A DNA stretch of 64,000 bases from Auriscalpium vulgare (Eukaryota; Basidiomycota; Agaricomycetes; Russulales; Auriscalpiaceae): NCBI GenBank assembly GCA_019915015.1, contig JAHBBC010000002.1, forward strand, positions 1,302,001 to 1,366,000. The letters are read 5' to 3'. The translations under genes and the position numbers were made by a program. Under the pieces are notes generated by a model that ran no database searches, was not told where the DNA came from, and saw nothing but the letters and a program-made list of their open reading frames with translations. This document shows, in pieces, positions 21,821-31,485 of the stretch (its first letter is position 1; each line of letters opens with the position of its first letter).

Positions 21821-21995
21821 CGGATGATTCAGCAGCAAATTCGGCGTTACAAACCAAGGGCCACTGCCCGATGCGGATGATTAAGCAGCAAATTCGGTGT
21901 TACAAACCAAGGGCCACTTCCCGAAGCGGATGATTAAGCACAAAAATGTTTACAAACCAAAAGTGACTGCCCGGGGGCGGCTGATTCATCGCCGA
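21821..21995. repeat. 53-bp tandem repeat upstream of the Helitron ORF
   Basis: CGGATGATT recurs at 21821, 21874 and 21927, then as CGGCTGATT at 21978, spacing 53, 53 and 51 bp. Each unit carries TTACAAACCAA and a C(A/T)TCCC/CTGCCC tail. It lies 80-250 bp upstream of the ORF start, in the likely promoter or the Helitron 5' end. Confidence 0.85.
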
Positions 21996-22443
21996 AAACA
22001 TGCTGATGAAGCAAAAAGAGGCCAGTTTCCACGAAACAGCAACGAAAAACAGCCAGAGACCAAGAATTTCAAATTCCACAGCCAGCAGATGTATACGTGA
22101 CCGTCACACTTTCGATGTCACACCAAAAATCGCGAAGACCTGGCCTAGCGGACCAGGAATTCGGGAAGCGGCGGCAACGCCGGGCCGACGTTTGTTGTTG
22201 AACTTCTCGCCGCCAATCCGTGGCCGCTGCTTACCGTCAGCACAGGTCCCGGTGAGCATCCATTCGCGTGAGTCGGGACCTCAGGCTACGGGTGGCTAGC
22301 CTTCATATCAAGAGTGGCGACGGGTGGATACAAGTAACCTCTGGTCGTCACCACGTCAGTCCCTCATCTATAGTGGTTCATGCGACCGTGACTGACAATT
22401 TGTATAGCTTACATCCTTCGTCTCTCCCACATCAGTCTGCGCG

Positions 22444-22757
22444 ATGTTCAACCCGTTCGGCTTCCAACACAAGGTCTGCGGCTACCCACTCAACATGGAA
22501 TGGCTCAGGAACTACGCCAAAGAACACAATTTTGACGACATCGCAGACGCTGCCACCGACATCGCCGATCAATTGCACCTGTACCCCCGCGTTCGCGTCA
22601 TGTACGCCAAGGGCAGAAAGCCGAACCTTTCGTGTGCCTCGTGGTCTGTTCCAACCTGCCGAGGGATCACATGCCGATGATCTCGCCCGAGCAGCTTCAG
22701 ACCCTCAAGGACTTCCTCAAGACTGATCAGGAGCCACAGTGGTACTTGAAGGGGTGA
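22444..22757 (+). pseudogene. Copy A of the ~103-residue protein, frameshifted
   Basis: It starts at ATG with NPFGFQHKVCGYPLNMEW and follows the intact copies closely until a one-base deletion at about 22622 (within AAGCCGAACC), which shifts the frame. The remaining bases still match to the terminal WYLKG and stop. Its promoter region resembles that of copy C, the other broken copy, and not those of intact copies B and D. Confidence 0.8.
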
Positions 22758-23216
22758 TCGTTGTATGGAGACTTTGGCGGCACGCGTGCCCACGTACGGT
22801 GCGACTGTTCGTTTATTGTCACGGATCGCTGTCTTCCCTGTGGTGATTTTGTGCTATGATTTTGGTTCCCTTTACATTCGTTTCGTGTCCCTCACCTCTC
22901 TAATGTTTGCCAGTGGCGCTGTACATCGATGACCGCGCTCAATGCACTCGCTGATGCAAGTACATGCGGCGACGCGAGGGGTGCAGGGTAGGCGTCAAGA
23001 GCGGCGGCGGCAAGCGAGGAGCTTCTCCGATGAACCTCAAAGTCCTTCAAGTCTTGGCTTACTCTTGCCAGTGAATAACTCTGCTGCTACCTGCACACCG
23101 GCCTGTCTCGTCCCAACATCCGGTCCGAACCCTATGGCGGTCGATAATTCTTTGCTACGAATCGACTCTGAAACAAAAAGGTACGATATGTATACTGTTA
23201 CAACATTTGCGAGAAC

Positions 23217-24135
23217 TCATTTGAAATCATCCGGCACGTCCATCTTCCCAGCGTCCATCAAAAACTTCCTCACCGTATGCCAGCGATCGTACCCCTTACG
23301 ATCATACATATCCAGCGGCTTCGACCAATTAACCTTCTTCGCTGCCTCCACAACTGGCTCATAATCGGGATCATGTCCGGTCAACTTCTCGAGGATTGCA
23401 GGCGGGAAGTGGCCCCTCCGATAGAGGTCCGCTCCGATCCAGTAGGGCCCAGTTGCGGCGACGACCCTGATCTTCTGCAGCTGTGGGCGGCTGGCGAATA
23501 CGTATGCCGCCTGAGTTATCGCGTCGTCTTGAGCTTCGCGCAAGTGCATACTTATCTGGTCGTCCAGAGCGCTGCCCGTAGCGCCGCGTTTGGGTCCTCG
23601 TTTAATTTCGACCAGAACAAAAGCGCGCTCGGCAGCAATGTTCCAGTCTTGACTGTTTGGGTCGGCCTCGGGTTGCGCGAGGACGTTGATAACAGCAAAG
23701 TCGGTGACACACCCCTTCGCGTTGGCCACTGGATCGGTGTTGAATGACGGTGGCTCGAACAGCAGATCCCCCTCCGCCTCCCCCTCCGCCTCTTCTTCAG
23801 CCTCTTCTTCCGCCTCCTCTTCCGCCTCTTCTTCCGCCTCCTCTTCTCCCCTCTCGTCGTGACTGTTATCTCGGGCCCCTGCAGGAACACCATTGTTGTC
23901 CTCATCTTCGTCCCCGCTACTGTCATCATACGATCGTGGGAGCCAAACAGGAAACTGGGGATAGACCACCATGTTCGGAAGGTCGGCGACGAGGTCGATG
24001 AGGAAGCGGTTCCACAATGGGTACCAATAGAATTCGAGGTTGCGCGGGATTGAATGCCCGGGAGACGCCCACGGCGCGCGCTAGCTTGGCATAGAAACGG
24101 GTCATGTGGGTCCAGGTTGGGATAGGTGGCGCCAT
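23217..24135 (-). CDS. Acidic hypothetical protein with a possible PD-(D/E)xK-like motif
   Basis: The main frame runs from about 24055 to 23217: FYWYPLWNRFLIDL, a Glu/Ala repeat of about 30 residues (AEEE units, encoded by a 12-bp tandem repeat at 23770-23850), then VTDFAVINVL and AFVLVEIKRGP. The D...(E)xK spacing is like that of PD-(D/E)xK nuclease folds, but this is only a pattern. The likely start, MAPPIPTWTHMTRFYAKLA at 24135, is in another frame. A single-base shift near 24065 joins them, so the 5' end is either mis-sequenced or broken. It sits between copies A and B of the duplicated small gene and is absent between copies C and D. Confidence 0.5.
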
Positions 24136-24371
24136 GGGTGGACACTAGGCAGAACTCAGACTGAGTACGCTGGCTTTTATCTGACGGTGGCCCGGGATAG
24201 CGCCGTCTAGCCTTTGTCTGGGTACACCATTGTATGTACGAAAATGTACAGATAGCTTTTGCCGGCCTCATTTTTTTCCGATTGTCATTGTTCTTCAATC
24301 GTCATTTGTTCTTTGAACTTCCAGTGTCCACTTCTGATACCACGCAGCGGTCACGTGATGTCAAGCTGACA

Positions 24372-24379
24372 TATATAAG
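24372..24379 (+). promoter_or_regulatory. TATA box of small-gene copy B
   Basis: TATATAAG lies about 140 bp upstream of the copy B start. The corresponding position before copy D has diverged. Confidence 0.4.
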
Positions 24380-24520
24380 CAACCCCGTCACCGTCAGTGT
24401 CACTTCAGCAACCCACTCGCCGCCTCAGGCTGTCAGTCCTCTTATAATCATCTATACTCTGGATCAATCGACTGACCTTTTTATTGCTTACATCCTCTAT
24501 CTCCCACCTCAGCCCGCGTG

Positions 24521-24832
24521 ATGTTACCGTTCGGCCCCCCACAAAAGGTCTGCGGCTACGCGCTCGACCCCGAAAAGCTCAGAAACTACGCCAAAGAGCA
24601 CGGTCTTGACAGCATCGCAGACGCTGCCACCGACATTGCCTACGAACTGAAGTTGTACCCCCGCGTTCGCGTCATGTACGCCAGGGGCAGAAAGCGGGAT
24701 CCTTTCCCGTGCCTCGTGGTCGGGACCAACCTACCGAACGATAACTTGCCGGCGATCACGCCCGAGCAGCTTCAGACCGTCAAGGACTTCTTCAAGACTA
24801 AGCGGGAACCGCGGTGGTACTTGAAGGGGTGA
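24521..24832 (+). CDS. Copy B of the ~103-residue protein, intact
   Basis: It encodes 103 residues starting MLPFGPPQKVCGYAL, with central KEHGLDSIADAATDIAYEL, then LYPRVRVMYARGRKRD and C-terminal WYLKG. There is no signal peptide or membrane helix. It looks like a small alpha/beta protein with conserved basic and aromatic residues. It is uninterrupted by introns, and the ATG at 24521 is preferred over the GTG at 24518. About 90% of residues match copy D, and both ends align exactly, which argues that it is a real gene under selection. I do not recognise the family. Confidence 0.7.
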   Translation: MLPFGPPQKVCGYALDPEKLRNYAKEHGLDSIADAATDIAYELKLYPRVRVMYARGRKRDPFPCLVVGTNLPNDNLPAITPEQLQTVKDFFKTKREPRWYLKG

Positions 24833-25175
24833 TTGGTGTTGGAGTGGAGAGTTCGGCGGTGCGCGTGGCCACGGCCGGTACGCTTGTTCCTCTGTAGTCA
24901 CGAATCGTTGTCTTCTCGCTGTCTTTGTGCTGTGCTATGATTTTTGTTTTCTGTACTTTCGTTGTAAATGCAATGTTCGCTTCAGCCACCCAATTCATGA
25001 TGTCGGGTCCCTCATCCGTCTGATGTCCGCCGGCGTCGTGTGGCCCCAAACCCTGACTGCACCTAGCTCACGCGCTGCCACCGGTTTTCACTAATGCATC
25101 GCACTTGGATTCTTGCCCTTGGTCGTTGGGCCCTCGCGTCATAGTTTACATATATTCCAGGTACATGGCAACTGC

Positions 25176-25378
25176 TCACGACTTCTTGGGAGCCTCCGAG
25201 TACAGCACCTCACCGTTTTTCTTGAACTCCCTAATCACCTTCTGCCCGCCATCCTCCGCTACCACCCAGTCCATGAAGCTGCTACAAATGCTCTCGTTCT
25301 CCGCGTCCTTGCCCAGAAGAACGTGTGCAGGGTTGAGCAGGAGATCGCTCGGATCTTGCTCGGATTCTCATCTCCGCC
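25176..25378 (-). pseudogene. 3' fragment of a tungstate-type PBP gene
   Basis: The fragment encodes the C-terminal ~60 residues (LLLNPAHVLLGKDAENES ... EVLYSEAPKKS) and the stop. It is nearly identical to the end of the gene at 27379-28689. Similarity stops abruptly near 25378. The distance to that gene's end (2203 bp) equals the distance between copies B and D, so it came with the same segmental duplication. Confidence 0.85.
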
Positions 25379-25576
25379 GAAGCAGTACTTTGCTTGCTCG
25401 TCACTTAGCTTCATAAAGCCTAGGTAACCAGTCTAATCAAGAGTGGCGACGGGTGGATAGTACAAGTAACCTCTGGCCGTCACCGCGTCAGTCCCTCATC
25501 CATACCGTGTGGTTCATGCGACTGACGATTTCTTTAGCTTACATCCTTCGTCTCTCCCACATCAGCCTTCCGCGCG

Positions 25577-25898
25577 ATGTTCAACCCGTTAGGCTTCCAA
25601 CACAAGGTCTGCGCTACCCCCTCAACATCAAATGGCTCAGAAAGTACGCCAAAGAGCACGGTCTTGACGGCATCGCAGACGCTGCCACCGACATTGCCTA
25701 CCAGTTGAACCTGTACCCCCGCGTTCGCATCATGTACCGTTGTACGCCAAGGGCAGAAAGCAGGATCCTTTCCCGTGCCTCGTGGTCTGTTCCAACCTGC
25801 CGATGAAACACATGCCTATGATCTCGCCCGAGCAGCTTCAGACCCTCGAGGACTTCCTCAAAACTGATCAGGAGCCGCAGTGGTACTTGAAAGGGTAA
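25577..25898 (+). pseudogene. Copy C of the ~103-residue protein, frameshifted
   Basis: One base is missing in CTGCGCTACC (CTGCGGCTACC elsewhere) near 25614. A 7-bp insertion (CGTTGTA) follows ATGTAC near 25735. The rest aligns with the intact copies to the end. The upstream 150 bp match those of copy A. Confidence 0.8.
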
Positions 25899-26299
25899 TC
25901 GTTGGTGGAGAGTGGAGAGTTTGGCGGCGCGCGTGGCCACTGCCGGTACGACCGTCCATCTTTTTTGAAGAACTGCTGTCTTCGCTGTGATTGTTTTATT
26001 CTATGTTTTTTCCCCGGTACTTTTCGTTTTGTATCCCTCACACTTCTGTTATCCACCGGGTCGGACAAGAAGCACTCGACCGTGAGCGCGTCGAACGACT
26101 CGCGGTTATCGACTGGGATTGGCACGCGCAGCGCAATGCTTAGCTGCGTGTCGAGGAGCGGTCGGCAAAGAGTTGGTGTGAATTGTTCGAAGGGAAAGTG
26201 CACAATTGGACAACACGCGAGGCGGCGAGCTACGTATCCTTCGCTTTGCTTTCGGTTGACATTATGTACCTTGCCCTGGCAAGGTTTCTCGCTCCCCAT
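25868..26299 (-). other. Possible coding remnant, unrecognised
   Basis: The middle of this ORF (FEQFTPTLCRPLLDTQLSIA) looks coding, but the flanks are low-quality and no splice partner is seen. It may be a gene fragment within the duplicated block. Confidence 0.25.
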
Positions 26300-26552
26300 A
26301 ATGAGTCAGGCACATTTACAGGCACATTTACCTTCCTCTTTCGCATATGTCTGCATATATTTTGCCGTCACCGAGCGTCACCGCACCGCGCGCAACGGCT
26401 GGACAAGGTAAGTAGTCTCCGTGGCTAACCTTGGTACAGAAGATAGTCGTTCTGTTATAAGTGGACAAGGTAGCTGTCGCCCGCAGCGGCGCTTTTCGAG
26501 TTCACATTGTTCTTCGGACAAACTCAAACTGGTCATCGAGGTACGGTCACGT

Positions 26553-27581
26553 GGTGTCAGGTTGACCGTTGACATACAAAACTTGAAGGCAACCTCCAAT
26601 GTCAGCCACTGCCGTTAGCTACCCATTCGCCACCTTAGGTTGTCAGTCCTTCAATGATCACCTATTCCTTGGTTCAAACGACTGACCTTTGTATAGCTTC
26701 TCTCCCACTTAGCCCGCGCAATGTTACCGTTCGACCCCCCGCACAAGGTCTGCGGCTACCCGCTTGACCCCGAATGGCTCAGAAAGTACGCCAAAGAGCA
26801 CGGTCTTGACAGCATCGCAGACGCTGCCACCGACATTGCCTATCAGTTGAACCTGTATCCCCGCGTTCGCGTCATGTACGCCAAGGGCAGAAAGCGGGAT
26901 CCTTTCCCGTGCTTCGTGGTCGGGACCAACCTGCCGAGGGATCACATGCCGATGATTTCGCCCGAGCAGCTTCAGACCGTCAAGGACTTCTTCAAGACTA
27001 AGCGGGAACCGCAGTGGTATCTGAAGGGGTGATTGGTGTTGTGGAGTGGAGAGTTGGGCGGCGCGCGTGGCCACGGCCGGTACGCCTGTCCATCTGTTGT
27101 TATGGTCATGAATCGCTGTCTTCGCTGTGGTTTTTTTGTGCTATGATTTTTGTTTTCTGTACTTTCGTTTTCCATGCACCCGGCCACCCAATTTATGATG
27201 TGAGTCCCTCATCCGTCTGACTCGGATGTCCGCCGGCGTCGTGTGGCCCCAAACCCTGACTGCACCCAGCTCACGCGCTGCCATCGGTTTTCACTAATGC
27301 ATCGCACTTGGACTCTCCCCCTCGGTCGTCGGGCCCTCGCGTCATAGTGTACATATATTCCAGGTACATGGCAACTGCTCACGACTTCTTGGGAGCCTCC
27401 GAGTACAGCACCTCACCGTTCTTCTTGAACTCCCTGATCACCTTCTGCCCGCCATCCTCCGCTACCACCCAGTCCATGAAGCTGCTACAAATGCTCTCGT
27501 TCTCCGCGTCCTTGCCCAGAAGAACGTGTGCAGGGTTGAGCAGGAGATCGCTCGGATCCTCATCTCCGCCAGCTTTGTAAA
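26553..27581. repeat. Segmental duplication, second copy
   Basis: It contains the copy D promoter, copy D, the 3' flank and the end of the full PBP gene. Shared flank features include a phrase around CGGCGTCGTGTGGCCCCAAA downstream of both small genes. Confidence 0.85.
26721..27032 (+). CDS. Copy D of the ~103-residue protein, intact
   Basis: It encodes 103 residues: MLPFDPPHKVCGYPLD, KEHGLDSIADAATDIAYQL, LYPRVRVMYAKGRKRDPF, then VGTNLPRDHMPMISPEQLQ and terminal WYLKG. It is the most complete reading of the family in this window and has no intron. The flanks on both sides match those of copy B, and a PBP gene follows in the opposite orientation. Function unknown. Confidence 0.7.
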   Translation: MLPFDPPHKVCGYPLDPEWLRKYAKEHGLDSIADAATDIAYQLNLYPRVRVMYAKGRKRDPFPCFVVGTNLPRDHMPMISPEQLQTVKDFFKTKREPQWYLKG

Positions 27582-28689
27582 TCACCATCGCTGACGTGAC
27601 AGAGTCCGCCGACGAGAGCCACGTCCCGCGATCTGAAAGGGTGTACTCGTCGAGAAGGTATGCGGCGTTCAGAGCTTGTATCGGGAAGCGCGGGTACTGG
27701 TGGTACCATTTGGAATAGACCAGGCCCCAGGGAACCTGTATGTTTAGCGGGGTTAGGAACGATGCGCCTTGACGAGTACTTGTCGCTTACCTGCCCAATC
27801 GTGATGAAGAGCTGACTTTCTTTGATGTTGGTGGCGCTCTTGTCGTAGCGCGAGAGGAAACGGGTAGGTGGGATGCCAGCGCTAGGCGGCGCCTGACAAT
27901 CGGAGGCGTCGGTCAGCTATAGGGAAGTCTCTGGGTCTGTTGCTCCACGCACCACTAGGTCTGCGTTACCGCGGTAGACTATTTTGTTGAACATTGCAAG
28001 GATGTCGTCGTTCTCTGAATCGAGACCAGCCGGATTGGAGCCTGGCCCAGCGAGTAAGAAATGGTCCTTAAAGGAGTTAACGGCTGCTTGAAGATAGCGG
28101 CAGGAATCAACATGAACTCACGCGAAATCCGTATTCCTTCCGGATAGCCGCTCCTGTGGCCATCAACTGCTCTTCCGCCGCCTCGTTGTAAGTCACGGCT
28201 ATGTCGACAGACCCAGCCGCGAGAAGAGCAAGGCTCTCCGTAGTATCCCCCAGATACCACGCAATCTGAGACCCAAACATGAACCCTCAATGAATGAATG
28301 ATCTACAACAAAGGCGCACGTACGAGAAACGGGGCGATGCCACGCTCGACGCTGGCCTGGATGAAGGCGTCCGCCCAGGCGCCGATGAGCCCTGACTGGC
28401 CCGCGCCGCCATTGGCAATGCGTATGAGGATCTCTGTCGCATTGGCAAATCCGCCATTGTAGACGGCCTGCGGGGCGATGGACGCATCTGCAAAGCCTAT
28501 GCCGGCCTTGGCGTACACACCATCCGGGATCTTCACTGCACCAAGGGTGCCGCCCAGTCCGTGATGGCGTACATTGGGGACGCTTCGATATCGGGTCAAA
28601 TCAACACAGGCTAGAGGCATCGTTCGGCGATGGAGGGCGCATACTTACATGTCATGATGTTCGTGTGAGTGCTGGTTGATCGCTGCCAT
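27379..28689 (-). CDS. PBP-superfamily (tungstate-binding-protein-like) protein 1
   Basis: The gene has several exons, with stop TGA at 27379. Recognisable blocks are APQAVYNGGFANATEIL, ANGGAGQSGLIGAWADAFI, AWYLGDTTQ-type and VTYNEAAEEQ-type segments, a GPGSNPAGLDSENDD-type segment, and a C-terminal LLNPAHVLLGKDAEN with SFMDWVVAEDGGQKVIREF. These fit bacterial-type extracellular binding proteins of the TupA/WtpA class that bind oxyanions between two lobes, here as a fungal, presumably secreted version. The 5' end is doubtful: ATG 28689 gives a short His-rich leader with no hydrophobic core, unlike its neighbour. It may have lost its signal peptide. It lies next to a second copy in the same orientation. 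Confidence 0.65.
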
Positions 28690-29233
28690 GATCGTTAGCT
28701 AGGTCAGCGTTGCAGAGGTTATCGGATGCGGCAGGGCGCGGTAAGAGTGTGGGTTACAAGCGCTTGAGTTGGTCCAGTTCGCCGCATTTTGGCCGTTTGC
28801 ACTCAAGGCCCATGACTGAACTCGCGTTCAGAACTCTACCCAGGCAGACGGGCGGCCGGGCCGGACCACGCGATCACGTGCTCGTACGTTGCCCTCCCTC
28901 CTCGGCCTCCAATTTCCAGATCATCATCGGGGTCACCTAGCTATTCTATTACCGCCCGTTCTCCACAAGGCTTTGCACGAAAAAAGTTCTCTCGAAGCAC
29001 GACTAATAAGTAAGGCGCACATCCTTCGAGAAGTTCAAGAAGACTACTGATAGTTAGCGGCGAAATAATTGTCAGTGAGATACAACGGCACACATGCTCC
29101 TCCCGCTACTGCGCTCACAACTAACAAAATGACAGGCCTTTAGTGAGCAGGAAGCTCCCGGCCAGCTTAATGCAAAAGCCCTTAAGTATTCTCATTCAAA
29201 GTAAGGATTGTCACAGCCGCACTGTAAGTATAC

Positions 29234-30552
29234 TCAATGCTGCTTGGGAGGTTCGGAATACAGCACCTCGCTGTTCTTCTTGAACTCCCTGATCACCTTC
29301 CGCCCACCGTCCTCGGAAATGACCCAGTCCATGAAGCTGTCACAGACACTCTTATACTTCGTGCCGACGCCCTTCCCAAGAAGCACGTGTGCGGGGTTGA
29401 GGAGGAGGTCCTGCGGATCGGTGTCTCCACCGGCCTTGTAGGTCACGATCGTCGACCTCACAGAGTCCGCCGAGGAGAGCCACGTCCCGCGGTCGGTAAG
29501 CGTGTACTCGTCGAGAAGGCTTGCGGCGCTGAGGACCTGTTTCGGGAAGCGCGGATACTGGTGGTACCACTTCGAGTAGTCAAGAGCCCAAGGAACCTGG
29601 AGCATCGCGCAGCCTGGTGAGAAACGTTCGGCGTTAGCGAGAGCTAAACACTCGCCTGTCCAATTGTTATGAAGAGCTGGCTTCCCTTTATGTTAGTGGC
29701 GCTCTTGTCGTAGCGTGAGAGGTAGCGAGTGGGCGGTGTGTCGCCGGCAGGCGGGGTCTGGCGATCAGAGGTCAGCGAGCACTTGGAAGCGTGGAGAGGC
29801 GCACCGCAACGTCGGCGTTCCCGCGATCGACGAGCTTGTTGAACATTGCGAGGATGTCATCCTTATTTTGGTCGAGGCCAGCCGGATTTGAGCGTGGCCC
29901 GACGAGCAGGAAATGGTCCTTGAAAGACGGCACTTAAGGTCAGCTTCAAAGGAGAATTGGCGAGTAGCATTCAGCGCACGCGAAATCCGTATTCCCTCCG
30001 GACTGCGGCGCCGGTGGCCAAGGACTGTTGTTCCGCCGCGGCGTTGTAAGTCACCGCTACGTCGACCTGCCCAGCCGCAAGGAACGCGAGGCTCTGCGTA
30101 GTGTCGCCCAGATACCACGCCACCTGTGATGACACATCAGCATGTAATGAAACGGGAAACAGACTCGGGCACACGCACTGAGAAGGGAGCACTCCCGTTC
30201 TTGACGCTGTCCTGGATGAAGGCGTTCGCCCAGGCGCCAATGAGGCCGGACTGGCCCGCGCCACCGTTGGCAATGCGAACGCTGATCTGCGTCGCATTGG
30301 CGAAGCCGCCGTTGTAGACGGCCTGGGGGGCAATCATGATGCTCCCCGTACTTTTCCCGGCTCTAGCGTATACTCCCCCCGTGACCCCCGCGTTCGCCTC
30401 GCGCAGGCCAATGCTGGACGCGATGAAAGAACAAGTCAGACGCCGTAAATATGCGCTCGTTGACGGATAGCTTACTTGACACGATGTTCGGCGTGGCCCG
30501 AAACCCGATAAATTGCTGCCAGGACGGCAATGATTGCGTTGCGAGGAATCAT
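29234..30552 (-). CDS. PBP-superfamily (tungstate-binding-protein-like) protein 2
   Basis: It starts at ATG 30552 with a short hydrophobic leader (MIPRNAIIAVLAAIYRVSGH) that looks like a signal peptide, then a GTAAGC intron. Exons carry APQAVYNGGFANATQISV, ANGGAGQSGLIGAWANAFI, AWYLGDTTQSLAFLAAGQVD, VAVTYNAAAEQQSL, a GPRSNPAGLDQNKDD segment and a C-terminal FMDWVISEDGGRKVIREF. The GGAGQSGLI loop and VTYNAAAE block are the oxyanion-pocket regions of the TupA-like family. The likely role is a secreted or wall-associated solute-binding protein. No ABC permease genes lie nearby. It is about 75-80% similar to the gene at 27379-28689, consistent with tandem duplication. Confidence 0.72.
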
Positions 30553-31485
30553 CGGGTGGGATACGGAATGGGAGGCGAAGACTTTAGGGGTTAAGTAGTG
30601 AACGCTGGCGTCGGAATGATCCACAACTACGCCATTATATATGAGAGGGTGGTCTCATTCCCATCGTCCGTAGCTGACTTTGACAGATGATAGTCGATCT
30701 GTCTTGTCTGTAGAGCGGTTGACTTCTTTGAGGCAAAAAAGTTCACTCGTGGGCCGGGGAACTCCGACTAGTTGTCCGCTCGGGAAGGCTCGGGATCCCC
30801 CGACTATGGCTCGCGTGACCGAGGGCCCAACTCTAGTCGTTCCGTCAGTATAACCGCACTGTCCATTGAAGTGATCGGATCGGATGAAATATAACTAAAT
30901 CTTCGTTTGCCGGGAGTGCGTGTGTTTTCATGCTATTTCTGTTGACATGATGAGCAATTCTGAGAGAAATAAGTACCTACTTACTTACTCTCTCGGTTGC
31001 GTGCCAAAGCGTTCTACATGGCGATATCCGCCGGTTCGCGACCTTCTGCCCTTCCTTAGTGTCGCGCTCAATGGGAAGCGCATGGCAAGAATGGCGAACA
31101 TCGGTTTCTATCAAAGCGACTATATGTAGAAGAATGACTAGTCGCGCGGGCCTGTACTGTCTCAGATGTCCGCCCCGTTAGTGAGACAGTATCAAAAGCT
31201 ATGTCGTCGGCCACCACAGCCTACAGGTCTGTATGGCAATCGAGGATGAACGTTGTCTGGCTGATCATATGCACGACCCGCAAGCTCTGCACCCATAACG
31301 CTGAAAATCACATCGCAGTTCATGATGCAGCTAATAGTATACTTATCCATGTTGTAGTAGACATAATTCTATAAGCAAAAGATTACTACACCTCAGCTAC
31401 TATTAGTGAATGAAAGCGACGACAGGTCAACAGCGAAAACGTGAGATCCGGCAGGACGAGAATGCAGAGGAAATTAAGAGATCGA
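30553..31485. other. Intergenic, no supported gene
   Basis: It contains a TATATAAT (reverse strand, 30634-30641), a plausible promoter element of the PBP 2 gene, and otherwise nothing I can name. Confidence 0.4.

Larger units (their letters stand above)
15663..21995 (-). mobile_element. Helitron (rolling-circle DNA transposon)
   Basis: The element is defined by its full-length Rep-helicase ORF (15682-21744). Termini are less sure. A candidate 3' end is CTGA at 15663-15666 (reverse strand), followed by T and preceded by an AGCTT...AAGCT stem, which fits the CTRR-plus-hairpin rule but lies only 19 bp past the stop codon. The 5' end (TC) lies somewhere beyond 21744. The 53-bp tandem repeats at 21821-21995 are probably inside the element. 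Helitrons do not make target-site duplications, so the ends cannot be confirmed from this window alone. Confidence 0.8.
24350..25378. repeat. Segmental duplication, first copy
   Basis: It contains the copy B promoter, copy B, the 3' flank and the PBP 3' fragment. It matches 26553-27581 with an offset of 2203 bp at both the gene start and the PBP stop. Confidence 0.85.
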
